Assembly (NCBI GenBank): GCA_963969365.1
Contig: OZ017748.1
Location: 186,001-250,000 of the forward strand
Source: Asterochloris sp. CNOR1
Lineage: Eukaryota > Chlorophyta > Trebouxiophyceae > Trebouxiales > Trebouxiaceae
Direction of reading: 5' to 3'
DNA length: 64,000 bases
In this document: positions 46,120 through 55,986 of the stretch, piece by piece
Numbering within the stretch: position 1 is the stretch's first letter
Layout: every line of letters starts with the position of its first letter
The notes under the pieces: model-generated
What the model was told of the DNA's origin: nothing
Seen by the model: the letters and a program-made list of their open reading frames with translations, nothing else
Databases searched by the model: none
Made by a program: the position numbers and the translations under genes

Positions 46120-46603
46120 GGCTGCCTTGCAAGCTGTTCTGAGTGTAGGTTGTAGCATAGGTTCAGATATCCTCCCTTTACCTGCACTTGCTCTGATGTT
46201 CTTGCACACATAGATGCATACCGTAGTTCACCTACAGCTTGCCATGTTCACTCACTGTCAGTCAGCCTGAGGCAGACTGGCGCCATCCACCCCTACTGTG
46301 TCATCTGTACTGAGACTACACCTGGTGCTGATACTGCTGCTCCAGACAGCTTGTTTCACCCTCAGCATTGCTTGGTCCTGCGGTGCAATTTTGTAGTCCT
46401 TCCCAGAAGTATTGCCTGATAAGCTGCCAAACAACTATGACTTCACCTGTGAACCTTGGTGCACTGTCATGCTGCAACGAACTTACATTCGGTGCAGAAT
46501 ACTGCAAATGAGCACAAGTTCACAGCACGCACATCAAACGGGCGAACTTGTGCATGAGAGGCGCGTTGCAGAAACCCCTAGGTCATGTAGGTCATGTTCC
46601 CAT
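46120..46603. other. 3' flank of lipase 1; nothing recognised
   Basis: Ordinary spacer between the lipase stop and a LINE tail. I see no exon or repeat of note. Confidence 0.35.
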
Positions 46604-46855
46604 CCAGGGTGTTTGCATTCGGGGCAGCAACCTCAGCTAGCAGTCCAACGTGGTGATGGAGCCCAGCACAGTGCCAAGGCCTGCCATGAGCGCCGGCTCC
46701 CTCTTTACCAGCCAAGTACAGTGACCTGCTTGATATGACTGTACTGCTTCTTTTTGTACCCCTACACCTTCAGCAAAGTTCATTGGTAGGATGAAATGAT
46801 CATAGTCCTATGCCCGTGCATGCAGGCTACGGACTCTAAATTTAAATCAGTCAAT
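46604..46855 (+). repeat. LINE 3' end, second copy
   Basis: About 245 bp nearly identical to 1646-1890, ending in 'AAATTTAAATCAGTCAAT', equivalent to the (AATC)n tail of the first copy. No reverse-transcriptase sequence precedes it, so it is heavily 5'-truncated. Confidence 0.65.
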
Positions 46856-46969
46856 TTTATTACAGGCCATGTGACACCCCGCAACATGCCGCTAAATGTT
46901 GCCGCACAGGACCCTGATGAGCAGTGTCCTGCGTCAAGGTGTTTCTGCGGGCAACAGCACCTGTACTTT

Positions 46970-47050
46970 GCAGCATCCTCCCTGGCAGCCCCCAGCATGC
47001 AGGGAATTCATTGCATGAGTGGGGAGACACTTGATCCCAAATCAGAGGGG
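46970..47050 (+). pseudogene. Relic of a third tyrosine recombinase copy (exon 5 piece)
   Basis: The stretch encodes LAAPSMQGIHCMSGETLD, matching VAAPSMQGNQPMSGETLN of exon 5 in copies A and B, with similar DNA (CCCCAGCATGCAGGG...ATGAGTGGGGAGAC). No other recombinase exon is recognised around it. It follows the LINE tail by about 115 bp. Confidence 0.6.
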
Positions 47051-47059
47051 AGCGCTGGC

Positions 47060-47784
47060 TTGAGTGCGTGTGGCCTTCTGCGTGCACAAGGGAAGTCCTG
47101 CTGGACCAGACCGCACCAGGCCTGAAGCCAGCTGCTGCATCAGCCCAGCATGCACATTCACTTTGTGTATCCTGTCTTGGCGCCCTGCAAGGGACGCTGA
47201 CGAATGGGAGCAGCAGCAGCAGCTGCTGTGGTCCCCTCTGCTGCCGAGTCAGGAGCCCTGTCAGCCACTATTGCTGGCCCAATTGATGACACGCAGAGCG
47301 CCACCTATGCAGTGCCAGCACCTGTCAAGGCGTCTATCCCCGCACTGACAGTAGCAGCGGCTGCCCCTATAGGCCAGCTGGAGGCGCCTCTTTGTGCGAG
47401 GCTTCTCAATGGGGCACGTGCCAGGTGTCACTGTCTCCCTGACGAGCTTGCAGCTAGGGCTTGTAGCTCTCCCCGGCGGGTGGAGACTCCCCCAGCATCC
47501 AAAGCCCTGCTGGCAGTAATGTAGACAGCGCCTCCCTTAAGAAGCTTCATAAGGCATGTGTCACAACTTACCACCTACGTATCTCTGCTGCCCAGCTCAC
47601 CTCCAGATGCTGCCTTCGCAGCACCATGCTGAAAGCTCTCCCCAGATCACGGCGGCAGATCCCAAACACCGCCTCCTACAAGGCCTTGTGGTGTAGGGAG
47701 GCTGGGTTCTCTACAACAAGCATTGCAGCTCATTGAAGCCCTTGTAAATTGTTCAGCGATCTGCCAGGTCTAGAAGCTTCAGGG

Positions 47785-47822
<38 letters not shown>

Positions 47823-48615
47823 CATGCTTGCCTGCTGCCGCAAGACAGCCCAGCAGTTGCACATGAGCACCTGCAGTGCGCTCCAGCTTGAGAGCGTGCA
47901 GAAAGCCTCAGACACCCCTCTCTAGCTGTGCCACACTGTGGAGCCCAGATTCCTGCAACAGTGCCAAAATACGCATTCAGAAGATTTGGCGCGCTCAGCA
48001 AGAATGTAACTTGCCCTGCTGCAAGAGCAACAGCAGGTTGACAAGCAGCAGGTTGATCTCAGGCTGCTGGCACGAGGTCGACTGCCTATGTGAAAACAGA
48101 GCCAAGCGCAGTAGCCACCAGGCCCAGGCTGTCTGCTTGAAGAGGGGGCCTGCGCCCCTTATCAGGAGGTCCCTGAACTCATAAGGCACAAAGTCGCACC
48201 TGTTCTAACAGCCACACCTGCATCTTGCCAGGCTCATGTGTGTGGCGCAGCCCAGCCTGCTTCTCATTAAAAGAGTCAGAGGGCTGGGCAGCCTACAGGA
48301 GCTGATTAATGCCATGCAACTGTCAAATCCAGACAACATAGCACTCTTTGATTGAATCTGAACTGAGAGCACCTGGCTCCATCCCAGGCTGGCTTTGCTA
48401 CATATCTGCATGTGGGCAGCTTCATGCATCAAAAGCGAGCAGCTCAAAGGCCTGTTTGTGGGAAGCATATATGCACTGCAGTCCTGACTTTGTGCAACAC
48501 TTCAGCTGCTAGCAGGTTGTCTGTGGTGATGCAACGCCAGCCGAAGCCTAAGGTCGCAGCTTTGAAGGTGCAGTATCAGTCTTCTGTGGTGGCATGGCGT
48601 GCTGGCAAAATACCA
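47060..48615. other. Spacer with no recognised gene
   Basis: An Ala-rich plus-strand open frame at about 47204-47524 has no splice or family support. The CA repeat at 47786-47819 lies here. I see nothing else that can be named. Confidence 0.35.
47786..47819. repeat. (CA)n microsatellite
   Basis: Seventeen CA dinucleotides in a row (47786-47819), uninterrupted. Confidence 0.95.
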
Positions 48616-51600
48616 TTAGTGCTGCAGCTTCAGGGGCACACAGTATTTTTTGAAGGCATCGGGCACCATCTTACACTGCCACAGCCGCCTCAGCTTGCCT
48701 GTCCCAGCTTCTGGCAGCCTCAGCATTGCTGCCATTGCGAGACCAAGGGCATGGCAGTCATACTCCCTGCAAAATGGCAAGCCCTGGTGCCAGTATGGCG
48801 AGATGAAACCAGGTGTGCCACAGCGCGCCCTCAGCTGCTCTTCTGTGGTGTTGGACACCGTGCTGATGTCAAGGTCATTCAGCTTGATCTAGGAGTTGAG
48901 CTTGATGATGTTGCCCTGGGAGACGTCTCTGTGGAGCACCCCTTTGGCATGCATCCCCTCCAGTGCCTGCAGCAGGGGTGTGGTGCACTTCAGTAGACAG
49001 ATCACTACCAGGCAAGCAGCAGTGCTGGCAGGCATGTCATACTGGCGCCGCAGCTCGGCAGCCTTGTACAGCGTCCTGAGGCTTCCTGAGCCTTCATCTC
49101 TTGAGGGGCATGCAGCATTCAAGCATCTGCTGCTGGGCATGTAGGTGCATCAGGACCAATAGTACATGGGCCTTGTATTCTGTGCCTGGAAGTGGCAATA
49201 GATGATGCGCACTGCAACCACTCAAGCCTGGTGCACAGTGTGCTGAGATCTGGAGCACAGGTGCAGTGTGCAACATGGCTCCTAAACGGCAGACTTCATG
49301 GCCAGGCAGGCAGTGCACCGACAGTGGAACCTCAAGCACCAGCAGCACCAGCTGTGTGTTACATCAATGCCATGGCCCACCTTCTGAAGCACCTTGCATG
49401 CCGTTGCTACCTCCACAGGGTCTCTGATAATGTTGATGGGAGTGCCCTTGCCCTCCAGCTCGATGAAGCCAACATCGTCCACGCCGGTGACCCTGCCACA
49501 CCCACCTGGCGCCGTGCGGCGAATGCCCTCCACCTGGTGGGCAGACGTGGGTGCAGTCTGTGGATGACCAAGTGGTGTCTGAGGCAGTCAAGCTGCTGCA
49601 CTTTGGGACCACGCAGCTGCATGGGTCAAGGGGCCATTGAGTACGCCTCACCTCGTCAACAATGTTGTGGATCTCATAGTCCTGCATTATCCGATCATAT
49701 GGCCCCACCTGCAGGAGATGACTTTGCTATGATTCCAAGAGCTTGGTGTGAACAGCGCTGGGCACAGCGCAAGCACAAGATTGCAGAGGGATGGCAGCCT
49801 ACCTTGAAGGTGTTGTCACAGCCTGGGAGCTCACTCATGATGGACTTGGCTCCCCTGGCGACCACCGTGCCAGTGGAGATGTCCACCACAGGGCGACCAT
49901 CTGCATACTGCAGGCCACAGGGGACAGGAGGGATGCCGTGGATGTGGCAGAGGGTGTCCACATACCGCACCAGCAGGGGCCAGCCAGGGGCTGGGCTGGC
50001 CCCCTCCACAAGCAGAAAGTCTGCCAGTGTGACTTTGGGCTGTGCCCGCTTGCGGGGGGGGCGAGGAAAGAATGTCAGTATCTTGTTCAGGCCCCTGCAG
50101 AGGATGCTTGAAGGCCGCCTACCCTGCCGGGGGATGGGCGGGGCCACAGTGCACTTTGTCATCCGCTGCTGCTCGTCAAAGTGCATGTTGGTGAAGTACA
50201 CTGCGTCGATGCGGTTGGCAAAGATGGCGAGGAACTGGGTCCGCTGGGTGCCGGGCAGGAGATGGGTGCGGATGACCTTGTAGATCTGCAGGCTGCCAGC
50301 AGATGGTCACAAATGGCGTACGAGGATGCAACATGGACTCGCCAGAAACAGGAGTCCTGCATGCTCAGATCACCTGAAGCCAGGCGTGCTGATGTCCATG
50401 AGACTGGACTTGGCGCCAAAACCAAGGGTCTTGCAGACTCACCTTGCCAAAGGCAGCCCTGTTGCTGTCAATGCCCTCGGGATCTGCCGCTTTTGCAGAG
50501 GATTCCCTGTGCTTTGCCTCGATTGCCTCAGCCTCATTGTTGTGAATGGAGCAGCGCACATCTGCCTTGGCACGGTCTTTGGGGTCTGTCACCTCTGGGT
50601 GGAAAGTGATGCCAGGCTGCCCAGACGCAGCAGCCTGCAGAGATCAAGCATTAATCCAATGTGGCTAGCACAACATTGACATGTCAAGTAAGCAAAACAT
50701 CCAGTCAGCACCTGCAAGTTGGAGAGGGCGCTGCTGCAGCACCTAGAACAGCAGGGTGTGGCAGGGCTGCCCATGCGCAGCAGCCTGCAACACATTTTGT
50801 ATTGTGCTGCATTGTACAACACTGGCACGACTTGAAAAATATTTAGGCAGGTAAGCATGAGGGCTGGCTTGCAGCACCGTTAGCTGCAGGGGATAGTACG
50901 ACTGCCCAGGAGCCACTACCTGCAAACAACTTGCAGAGAGTACACTGCACTGAATTGCATGAAGTTGCACTGTCACTCTGCTGAAACTCTAACATGCATT
51001 TGTGACAGCTTGCCTGCAGCATCTTGAGCAGCGGCGGATGGTAGGGCAGCTCCAGATCCGGTTTCTGGCGCTCCTGCCTGCGCTTCATGGTGATGATGCC
51101 TGTCGTGTCCACCCGACGCGCCAGGTCCAGCAGGTGCACGTAGCGCACATCGCTGAGCAGTGGGCGCTCAGGGACCAGCACATTGTCCACGTCCTCACAG
51201 CGCCGCGGAATGTTGTTTTGCATGACCTCCATTTCCCACAGTCTGCTCTCTGCAGCACAGTGCCAAGTGCCATCTGCAACACAGTAGCCGACCTTTGCTG
51301 GACTAATTGGCAGATTGTAGACCTGACCTACAAAGTTGCTCAGCAGACACAGGGCTGCTCACCAACTGCATCTGGGACCTGGCTGGTTTCTGTCCAAGCG
51401 GTCTTGTGCCTCTTGGAAGGCCTCTCATCTGCCGCTAGCTTCAGCTCAATCTCCTCTCTTACTTGTTCAAGTGTGAGAGCCCCTGCAACAGGGTTGGCAT
51501 TAATGAACAGCCAGGCACTCTTACACGAGCTTGTGCTTGGTGCCAGCAGTGCGCCTCTCGCAAGGCGAACCCCTGCTGCCGCACGCCATGCAGGCCCCTA

Positions 51601-51800
51601 CACACCTGCTTGATGCTGAGACACAAAGGCCCTGACTGCTCCAGCCAGTGCAGCAGTGTTGCAAAGGTCCAGGACCAGCTGCTGCAGATCAGCACCAAGG
51701 CTTGTGCTTTACAGCATAGCCAGTGCAGCATCCCTCCATTCTTCTCCTTCCAGCTGAAGAAGAGCATTTGTGGCCAGCTTTCTGTTGTCCACCATCTCCA
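48616..51800 (-). pseudogene. Protein-kinase-like gene with an in-frame stop
   Basis: Minus-strand exons in order: about 51800-51712 (NRKLATNALLQLEGEEWRDA), about 51523-51362 (VAGALTLEQVREEIELKLAA), about 51240-51014 (LVPERPLLSDVRYVHLLDLA), about 50640-50444, about 50287-50122 (DAVYFTNMHFDEQQRM), about 50097-49803 (VTLADFLLVEGASPAPGW), about 49711-49650 (GPYDRIMQDYEIHNIVDE), about 49505-49355, about 49075-48890 (MHAKGVLHRDVSQGNIIKL) and 48888-48616 (CGTPGFISPYW). The catalytic loop HRDVSQGN and the activation segment ending in GTPGFISPYW identify a protein kinase fold, and DLD stands in place of DFG. The layout recalls fungal FunK1-type and Crinkler-associated kinases, which is a tentative link. 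A TAG at about 48889-48891 interrupts the frame between HRD and DLD, and the frame resumes unchanged after it. The gene is a pseudogene unless there is a missed intron or a sequence error. Confidence 0.55.
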
Positions 51801-51984
51801 AAGCAGTTTGCTGTACACAGGTGCAGCTGTGCGCTCAGTGGTCAGCGAAAAGGCACATGAGTAATCTTACTGCTGTCAAGATGATCACCGGCATACTGAG
51901 AGTAGAAGCGACGCAGAAGTTGTCTGCTGTGCCTTACAGTCACCAGCAGCTAGATTTTGCTCCCCATGATGATGATAACATTTA

Positions 51985-52025
51985 GAGTCCGTAGCCTCAA
52001 TGAACGGGCTTAGGACTACGACTAG
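51985..52025 (-). repeat. LINE 3' tail fragment, inverted
   Basis: About 35 bp (GAGTCCGTAGCCTCAATG then ACGGGCT) is the reverse complement of the LINE tail end at about 1848-1878. It lies about 260 bp left of the tRNA and element B, mirroring the inverted tail to the left of element A. Confidence 0.5.
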
Positions 52026-52285
52026 GCTTTGCTTCATACCAGTGTGCCTGGCCTCCAGCACATCAGTAGTTAGCTTCATTTCAGGTTGAGCATCAGGTTC
52101 TTGCAGTCAGCTCGGTGCTGATAAGTGTTGGCTCATGTGAGCAAGTCCTCAGGTGTCTGGTCGAATTCTGAGCCAAGTCTAGTTAGAAGAAGTTTATCTG
52201 ATGGTACTAGCGGCCTTCTTGAGCACATGTTCGCATTTGGCATGCCAACTCCTCCTGCTTCCCAATTTATACCCTGGGTGGGGGT

Positions 52286-52356
52286 GCAGCAACCAAGGAA
52301 TCGAACCTGGGTCCCCAGACTTGCAGTCTGGTGCTTTACCACTAAGTTATTGCTGC
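52286..52356 (-). tRNA. tRNA-Cys (GCA), possibly a pseudogene or SINE head
   Basis: On the minus strand the ends GCAGCAA and TTGCTGC form a perfect 7-bp acceptor stem. The anticodon arm is CCAGA-CTGCAAG-TCTGG, perfect, with anticodon GCA. An A box (TTAGTGGTAA) and a B box (GGTTCGATTCC) are present. The D stem has one A-C mismatch and the T stem (CCAGG/CCTTGG) needs a bulged base, so it may be slightly decayed. Length is 71 bases. Its 5' end abuts the left end of composite element B. Confidence 0.6.
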
Positions 52357-52359
52357 CCC

Positions 52360-52397
52360 GACCTAATTTCTAGGTCCAAAAACCCTAGCGCGCCAAA
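52360..52397 (+). promoter_or_regulatory. Telo-box/E2F-like promoter motif with palindrome (copy B)
   Basis: GACCTA...TAGGTC (52360-52376) is followed by AAACCCTAGCGCGCCAAA, which joins a telo-box core to an E2F-type site, 20 bp before the recombinase ATG at 52417. Conservation with copy A (1012-1050), while surrounding sequence has changed, supports a role in the element. Confidence 0.5.
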
Positions 52398-52416
52398 GTG
52401 CCCTAGATCGACCTTC

Positions 52417-55404
52417 ATGCAGCACTGCCAGGTTCCATCTGTTGAGTACAGCAGCTACATCAACCATGTCATCAGCCTGGGCTGGCTGAGGACTACATTG
52501 CACATCTGCATGCCAGCTGCTCCCCAAACAGCCCCCCTTCCCTCAGAGCGGCCATTGATCAAGCCTGCAGACATCTGTCTGGACTGGTGGATGATCTCCA
52601 GCCAGTGCCAGCCTCTGCCCTTGGTGTGCACAGTTTAGAGACTTTGGGCCAGCAGAATGGAGCACCAATCACAGAAGCAGCAGTTGCCTTGGCAGCAGCC
52701 ATGCCTAACACTCCTGATGAGGAAGCTCGTATCCTACAGCTCACCCAGCTCATCAATGCCCGTCATGGTGCGGCTAAGCCACAGAACACCGTCCAGGCTG
52801 AAAAACCAGCTGCCAAGCTCTGGAAGGTAGGCGCTATATGGCGTTTACTCCTGTTTGTATGGCGCTCTTGAGGCTTTCAAGGCCATGTCACTCACACACA
52901 AGTGGTCCTGCAGAGATATTGTGAGCAGGAGACGCTCTGGTTCTCTGATGGCGACCTCATGTCTCAGGCCAAGATTCTTGAGTTCTCGATGTGGCTTGTA
53001 GATGAGGCAGTGCAACAGAATGGTGCTCGCAACTCGTTCAGCAGTGTAGGGTGAGAGGCCAATCCACTGCTGTGCCTGAGCTGCACTCAAGATCCTGCCC
53101 TCCCTAACTTTGGCCTAGCATGCAGTGATTATCTATGCCACCTCACGGAAGTCCGCAGAGAGCAGTACTCACAGGGCCGCATCACCTCAGATGTACTAGC
53201 ACCCCTGGAGATCCAGGCAGTTAGGGACTTGCTCCGCGCACGCGGCAGGGAGATGCAGGCTGAGAACCTCAATGCGCAAGTGGCAGCTCAGGTGGGCATT
53301 GACCTGGTCAGAGCATGTTGTGCAGACAGAATGATGGCGTGTCTGACTCCAGCTTGTTGCTAAGCATCTGCAGGTGGATGCCGCACTGAGCGCAGGGCAG
53401 CTTTGCCAGTCCCTGCAAGCAGCTTTCCAGCAGAAGCAGTGGCAGTGGGCCTATCTGCTGAGGATGGCAATGACGTTCATGCCAGCCACACTGGGCCGCT
53501 CTGATGACCTGCGCAAGCTTCCCTGGAGCTGCCTGGCACTGAGGACGCAGGATAACGTGGGCCCATTGCCCTCTGTGGCAATCCTCTCTGGTAGCATGCA
53601 GGCAAAGACATTCAAGCCTGGGCAGGTGGACATTCCTGGTGTCGTCAGGTATGCACCACCATGCTGTCAGACGCAGTTGGTCAGTGTGCTGCAGTGTGTT
53701 CTCAGTTATGCCTCCTCTGACACAGGTACCGAGACCATCGCATCTGTCCTCAGGCAGCGCTTGCCGACCTGGCTGTCGCCACCTTCCACAGGGGCATCAA
53801 ACTTGAGGATCTGGCCAAGTTCAATGTTGCCGCCCCTAGCATGCAGGGGAATCAGCCCATGAGTGGGGAGACCCTCAACATACACCTTCGGCAGGCTTTT
53901 GATCTCGCTGGTGAGCCAGTGTGTCGATGCTACAGCATTTGGACATGGCTGTCGGTGACATCTGTGGCGTTTTACACCGCAGGCGTGCCCTGTGGCAGGC
54001 TTGATGGGTACTCAGCGAAAGGGGAAGTCAGCCACAAGCTTAAGAAGCATGGTGTGGAGGCGGCTAAGAGCGTGGGCATCAACAAAGCGACGATTAAGAT
54101 GGCGGCAAGGTATGCAACGCAGCCCATTGTGTGCATTCTGAACAGGATTGTCCCCAGCTGACCAGTGTTTTGCCTTGCAGGCATGAGTCCGACACCACGG
54201 ACCTGTATTGCATCTTTGACCCGTACACAGCCCACAGGCTGGCTGGTTGGTGACGAGACTGGACAGAGAATCATCGTCTGGGCCAGGCTGATTTCCAGGT
54301 AAGGTCTCCGCAGTGCCAGTGCTTCTCACGCAAATCACCAAGATTGGGGGAGGGGGGGACTGATCCACTTGTGTTCTGCAGGCCAAGGAGGATGTGCTGG
54401 ACCGCATCATCCCAGGCTTGACAGTGCTCCTGCGCCAAGCTGGCATGCATTGCCACCCTACACATCCTTTGCTGGCATCCTTACAGGCCATCGACCACCT
54501 GCGGCAGGTGGTTGTGCAGAATGCCAGCTTGAGGATTAAGTCATATGGGGACCAGTGGCTCCGCACCATCCCGCCAGCCGCCAGTTGCCTTCTGCAGAGC
54601 GCTGTAGGCAAGCAGCTGCGGCAGGAGACATGGGACAAACACGTTGCAGCTGAGGCAATTCTCAGCCAAACACTTGAGTTCTTCACCAACCCAATGGTGA
54701 GCGCTGCGGCCCCTAGGTGTTGTAACCAAGCATGTATTGCTCTGAACCTTTGCCCTTCCATGTCGCAGGCTTTCTTCTTCAAGGCGCTGAGTGGAAGGAG
54801 GCCACGCCTATGCCTTCTGCCCCCGTGGCGATGCTGCCTCAGGTGCCTCTTTCTGGTGTTCAGCCCCCAGCATCAGCCAAACCCATGCCGTTGGTGCCTC
54901 TGGCTTCAGAGGCCAGCTATGGCGTTACTCTGCCGCCTCAGTCCCCCAGTGTGCTGAGCGCCCCAGATGAGAGGGACTCCTTTTGGTTCGAGAAGCAGGT
55001 GTGCAGTCAATTGCCTTTGAGCTTGAGAGCGCCTGTGTATTGGTCAGATGTTTTCCCCTTGTAAACTGCAGGTCTGGAAGCTCTCAGATTTCAAAACAGT
55101 CCCAGAAGCATTTGAGGCGTTCTCCAAGATCTCAGTGGTGCCTTCAGACCACTGCAGGTGGCATGGCAGCAAGAAGGAAGCAAGAGCCAGCAGCATGGTC
55201 TTCTCAAGATTCAAGAATGGCCTTGCTGCTGGGGGCAGGAACCGCATGGATGCCCTGGGAAGCACCATGGCAGCTGTTGTCGGGGCTTCAGAGATGGAGC
55301 GCGAGTGCATCCCCGCCACCAGGACAGTCAGCTCACTGCAGCAGCTATGCAGCAGGTACAGCAGCACTTCCAAGCTGCTTGGCAAGCGTAAGCAGAGCGG
55401 CTGA
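52417..55404 (+). pseudogene. Crypton-type tyrosine recombinase, copy B (decayed)
   Basis: Exons: 52417-52826, 52914-53050, 53126-53291, 53374-53648, 53726-53910, 53983-54109, 54181-54298, 54382-54696, 54769-54998 and 55072-55404, all with GT-AG borders. Exon 4 holds LGRSDDLRKLPW with the first catalytic Arg. Exon 5 has HRICPQAALADLA. Exon 6 has SHKLKKHGVEAAKS, where a Lys stands at the second-Arg position of H-x-x-R. Exon 7 holds the nucleophile candidate DLYCIF. Exon 8 (DRIIPGLTVLL...AIDHLRQV) and exon 10 (VWKLSDFKTVPEAFEAFSKI) fit the pre-GCR1 and GCR1_C regions of Cryptons, where the latter binds DNA. Lesions are a one-base loss near 52480 in exon 1, a TGA at about 54251 shortly after the catalytic Tyr, and a one-base loss in exon 9 near 54800. 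The lesions differ from those of copy A, so the two copies decayed independently. Confidence 0.7.
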
Positions 55405-55465
55405 ACATGCCTTCAATTGTTTGCTGTAACTTGCATTGACAATTCCTATCGCCATTTCCCTGCAC

Positions 55466-55556
55466 AAATCACATTTCTCTGCTGAAAGTCGTGTCTTACT
55501 GAACAGTGTAGCATTTCACTGAGAAAGCCAGATTTCACTCCACAAAATCTCATCTC
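55466..55556. repeat. Five iteron-like 12-mers at about 20-bp spacing (copy B)
   Basis: Variants of AA(G/A)TCACATTTC start at 55466, 55486, 55506, 55525 and 55545, i.e. spacings of 20, 20, 19 and 20 bp. The phasing kept from copy A, despite base changes inside and between the units, argues that it has a function. They lie 60-150 bp after the recombinase stop. Confidence 0.6.
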
Positions 55557-55568
55557 ACGCAGAGGGGC

Positions 55569-55583
55569 AAGCCTGACAGGCTT
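55569..55583. repeat. Perfect hairpin next to the iterons (copy B)
   Basis: AAGCCTGACAGGCTT: AAGCC and GGCTT pair across a five-base loop. It is 12 bp past the last iteron, as in copy A. Confidence 0.45.
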
Positions 55584-55986
55584 CCCCCTGAGAGACTACA
55601 CTTGATACACTCTCTTTTCTTGGTCTACATGAATCGATGATCTGCCTTCCCGCGTAACCCTTTTCTCTGGGCCAATCAAACATTTCTGGCCAGCCACTGC
55701 ACAACAAAGTTCCACTACACTTGAACTCCACTTGAAGACATCAACCTGAGGGATGCAGCCTGACCAAAACATGTCACACATGTGGTGGCTTTTTGGACCT
55801 GGCACTGGCTACACTTGAATCCCTGGTGGCAAAAGAGGACCTCCTGGGGGCTTGAAAAGGGCTGCAGTCGCGCAATCTTTGCATCTGTTACAAAGTCATA
55901 TGGTGCGGGTATGTGGGTGCGCTTTCCACACCTGTGCTGTGGCATGGTGATTCAAACTACTTCATGATCTTGTCAACAAACTTGCA

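Noticed and set aside
49192-50283. 363-codon plus-strand open frame
   Set aside because: It is antisense to the kinase-like exons, which carry recognisable motifs. Its own translation has no domain-like features.
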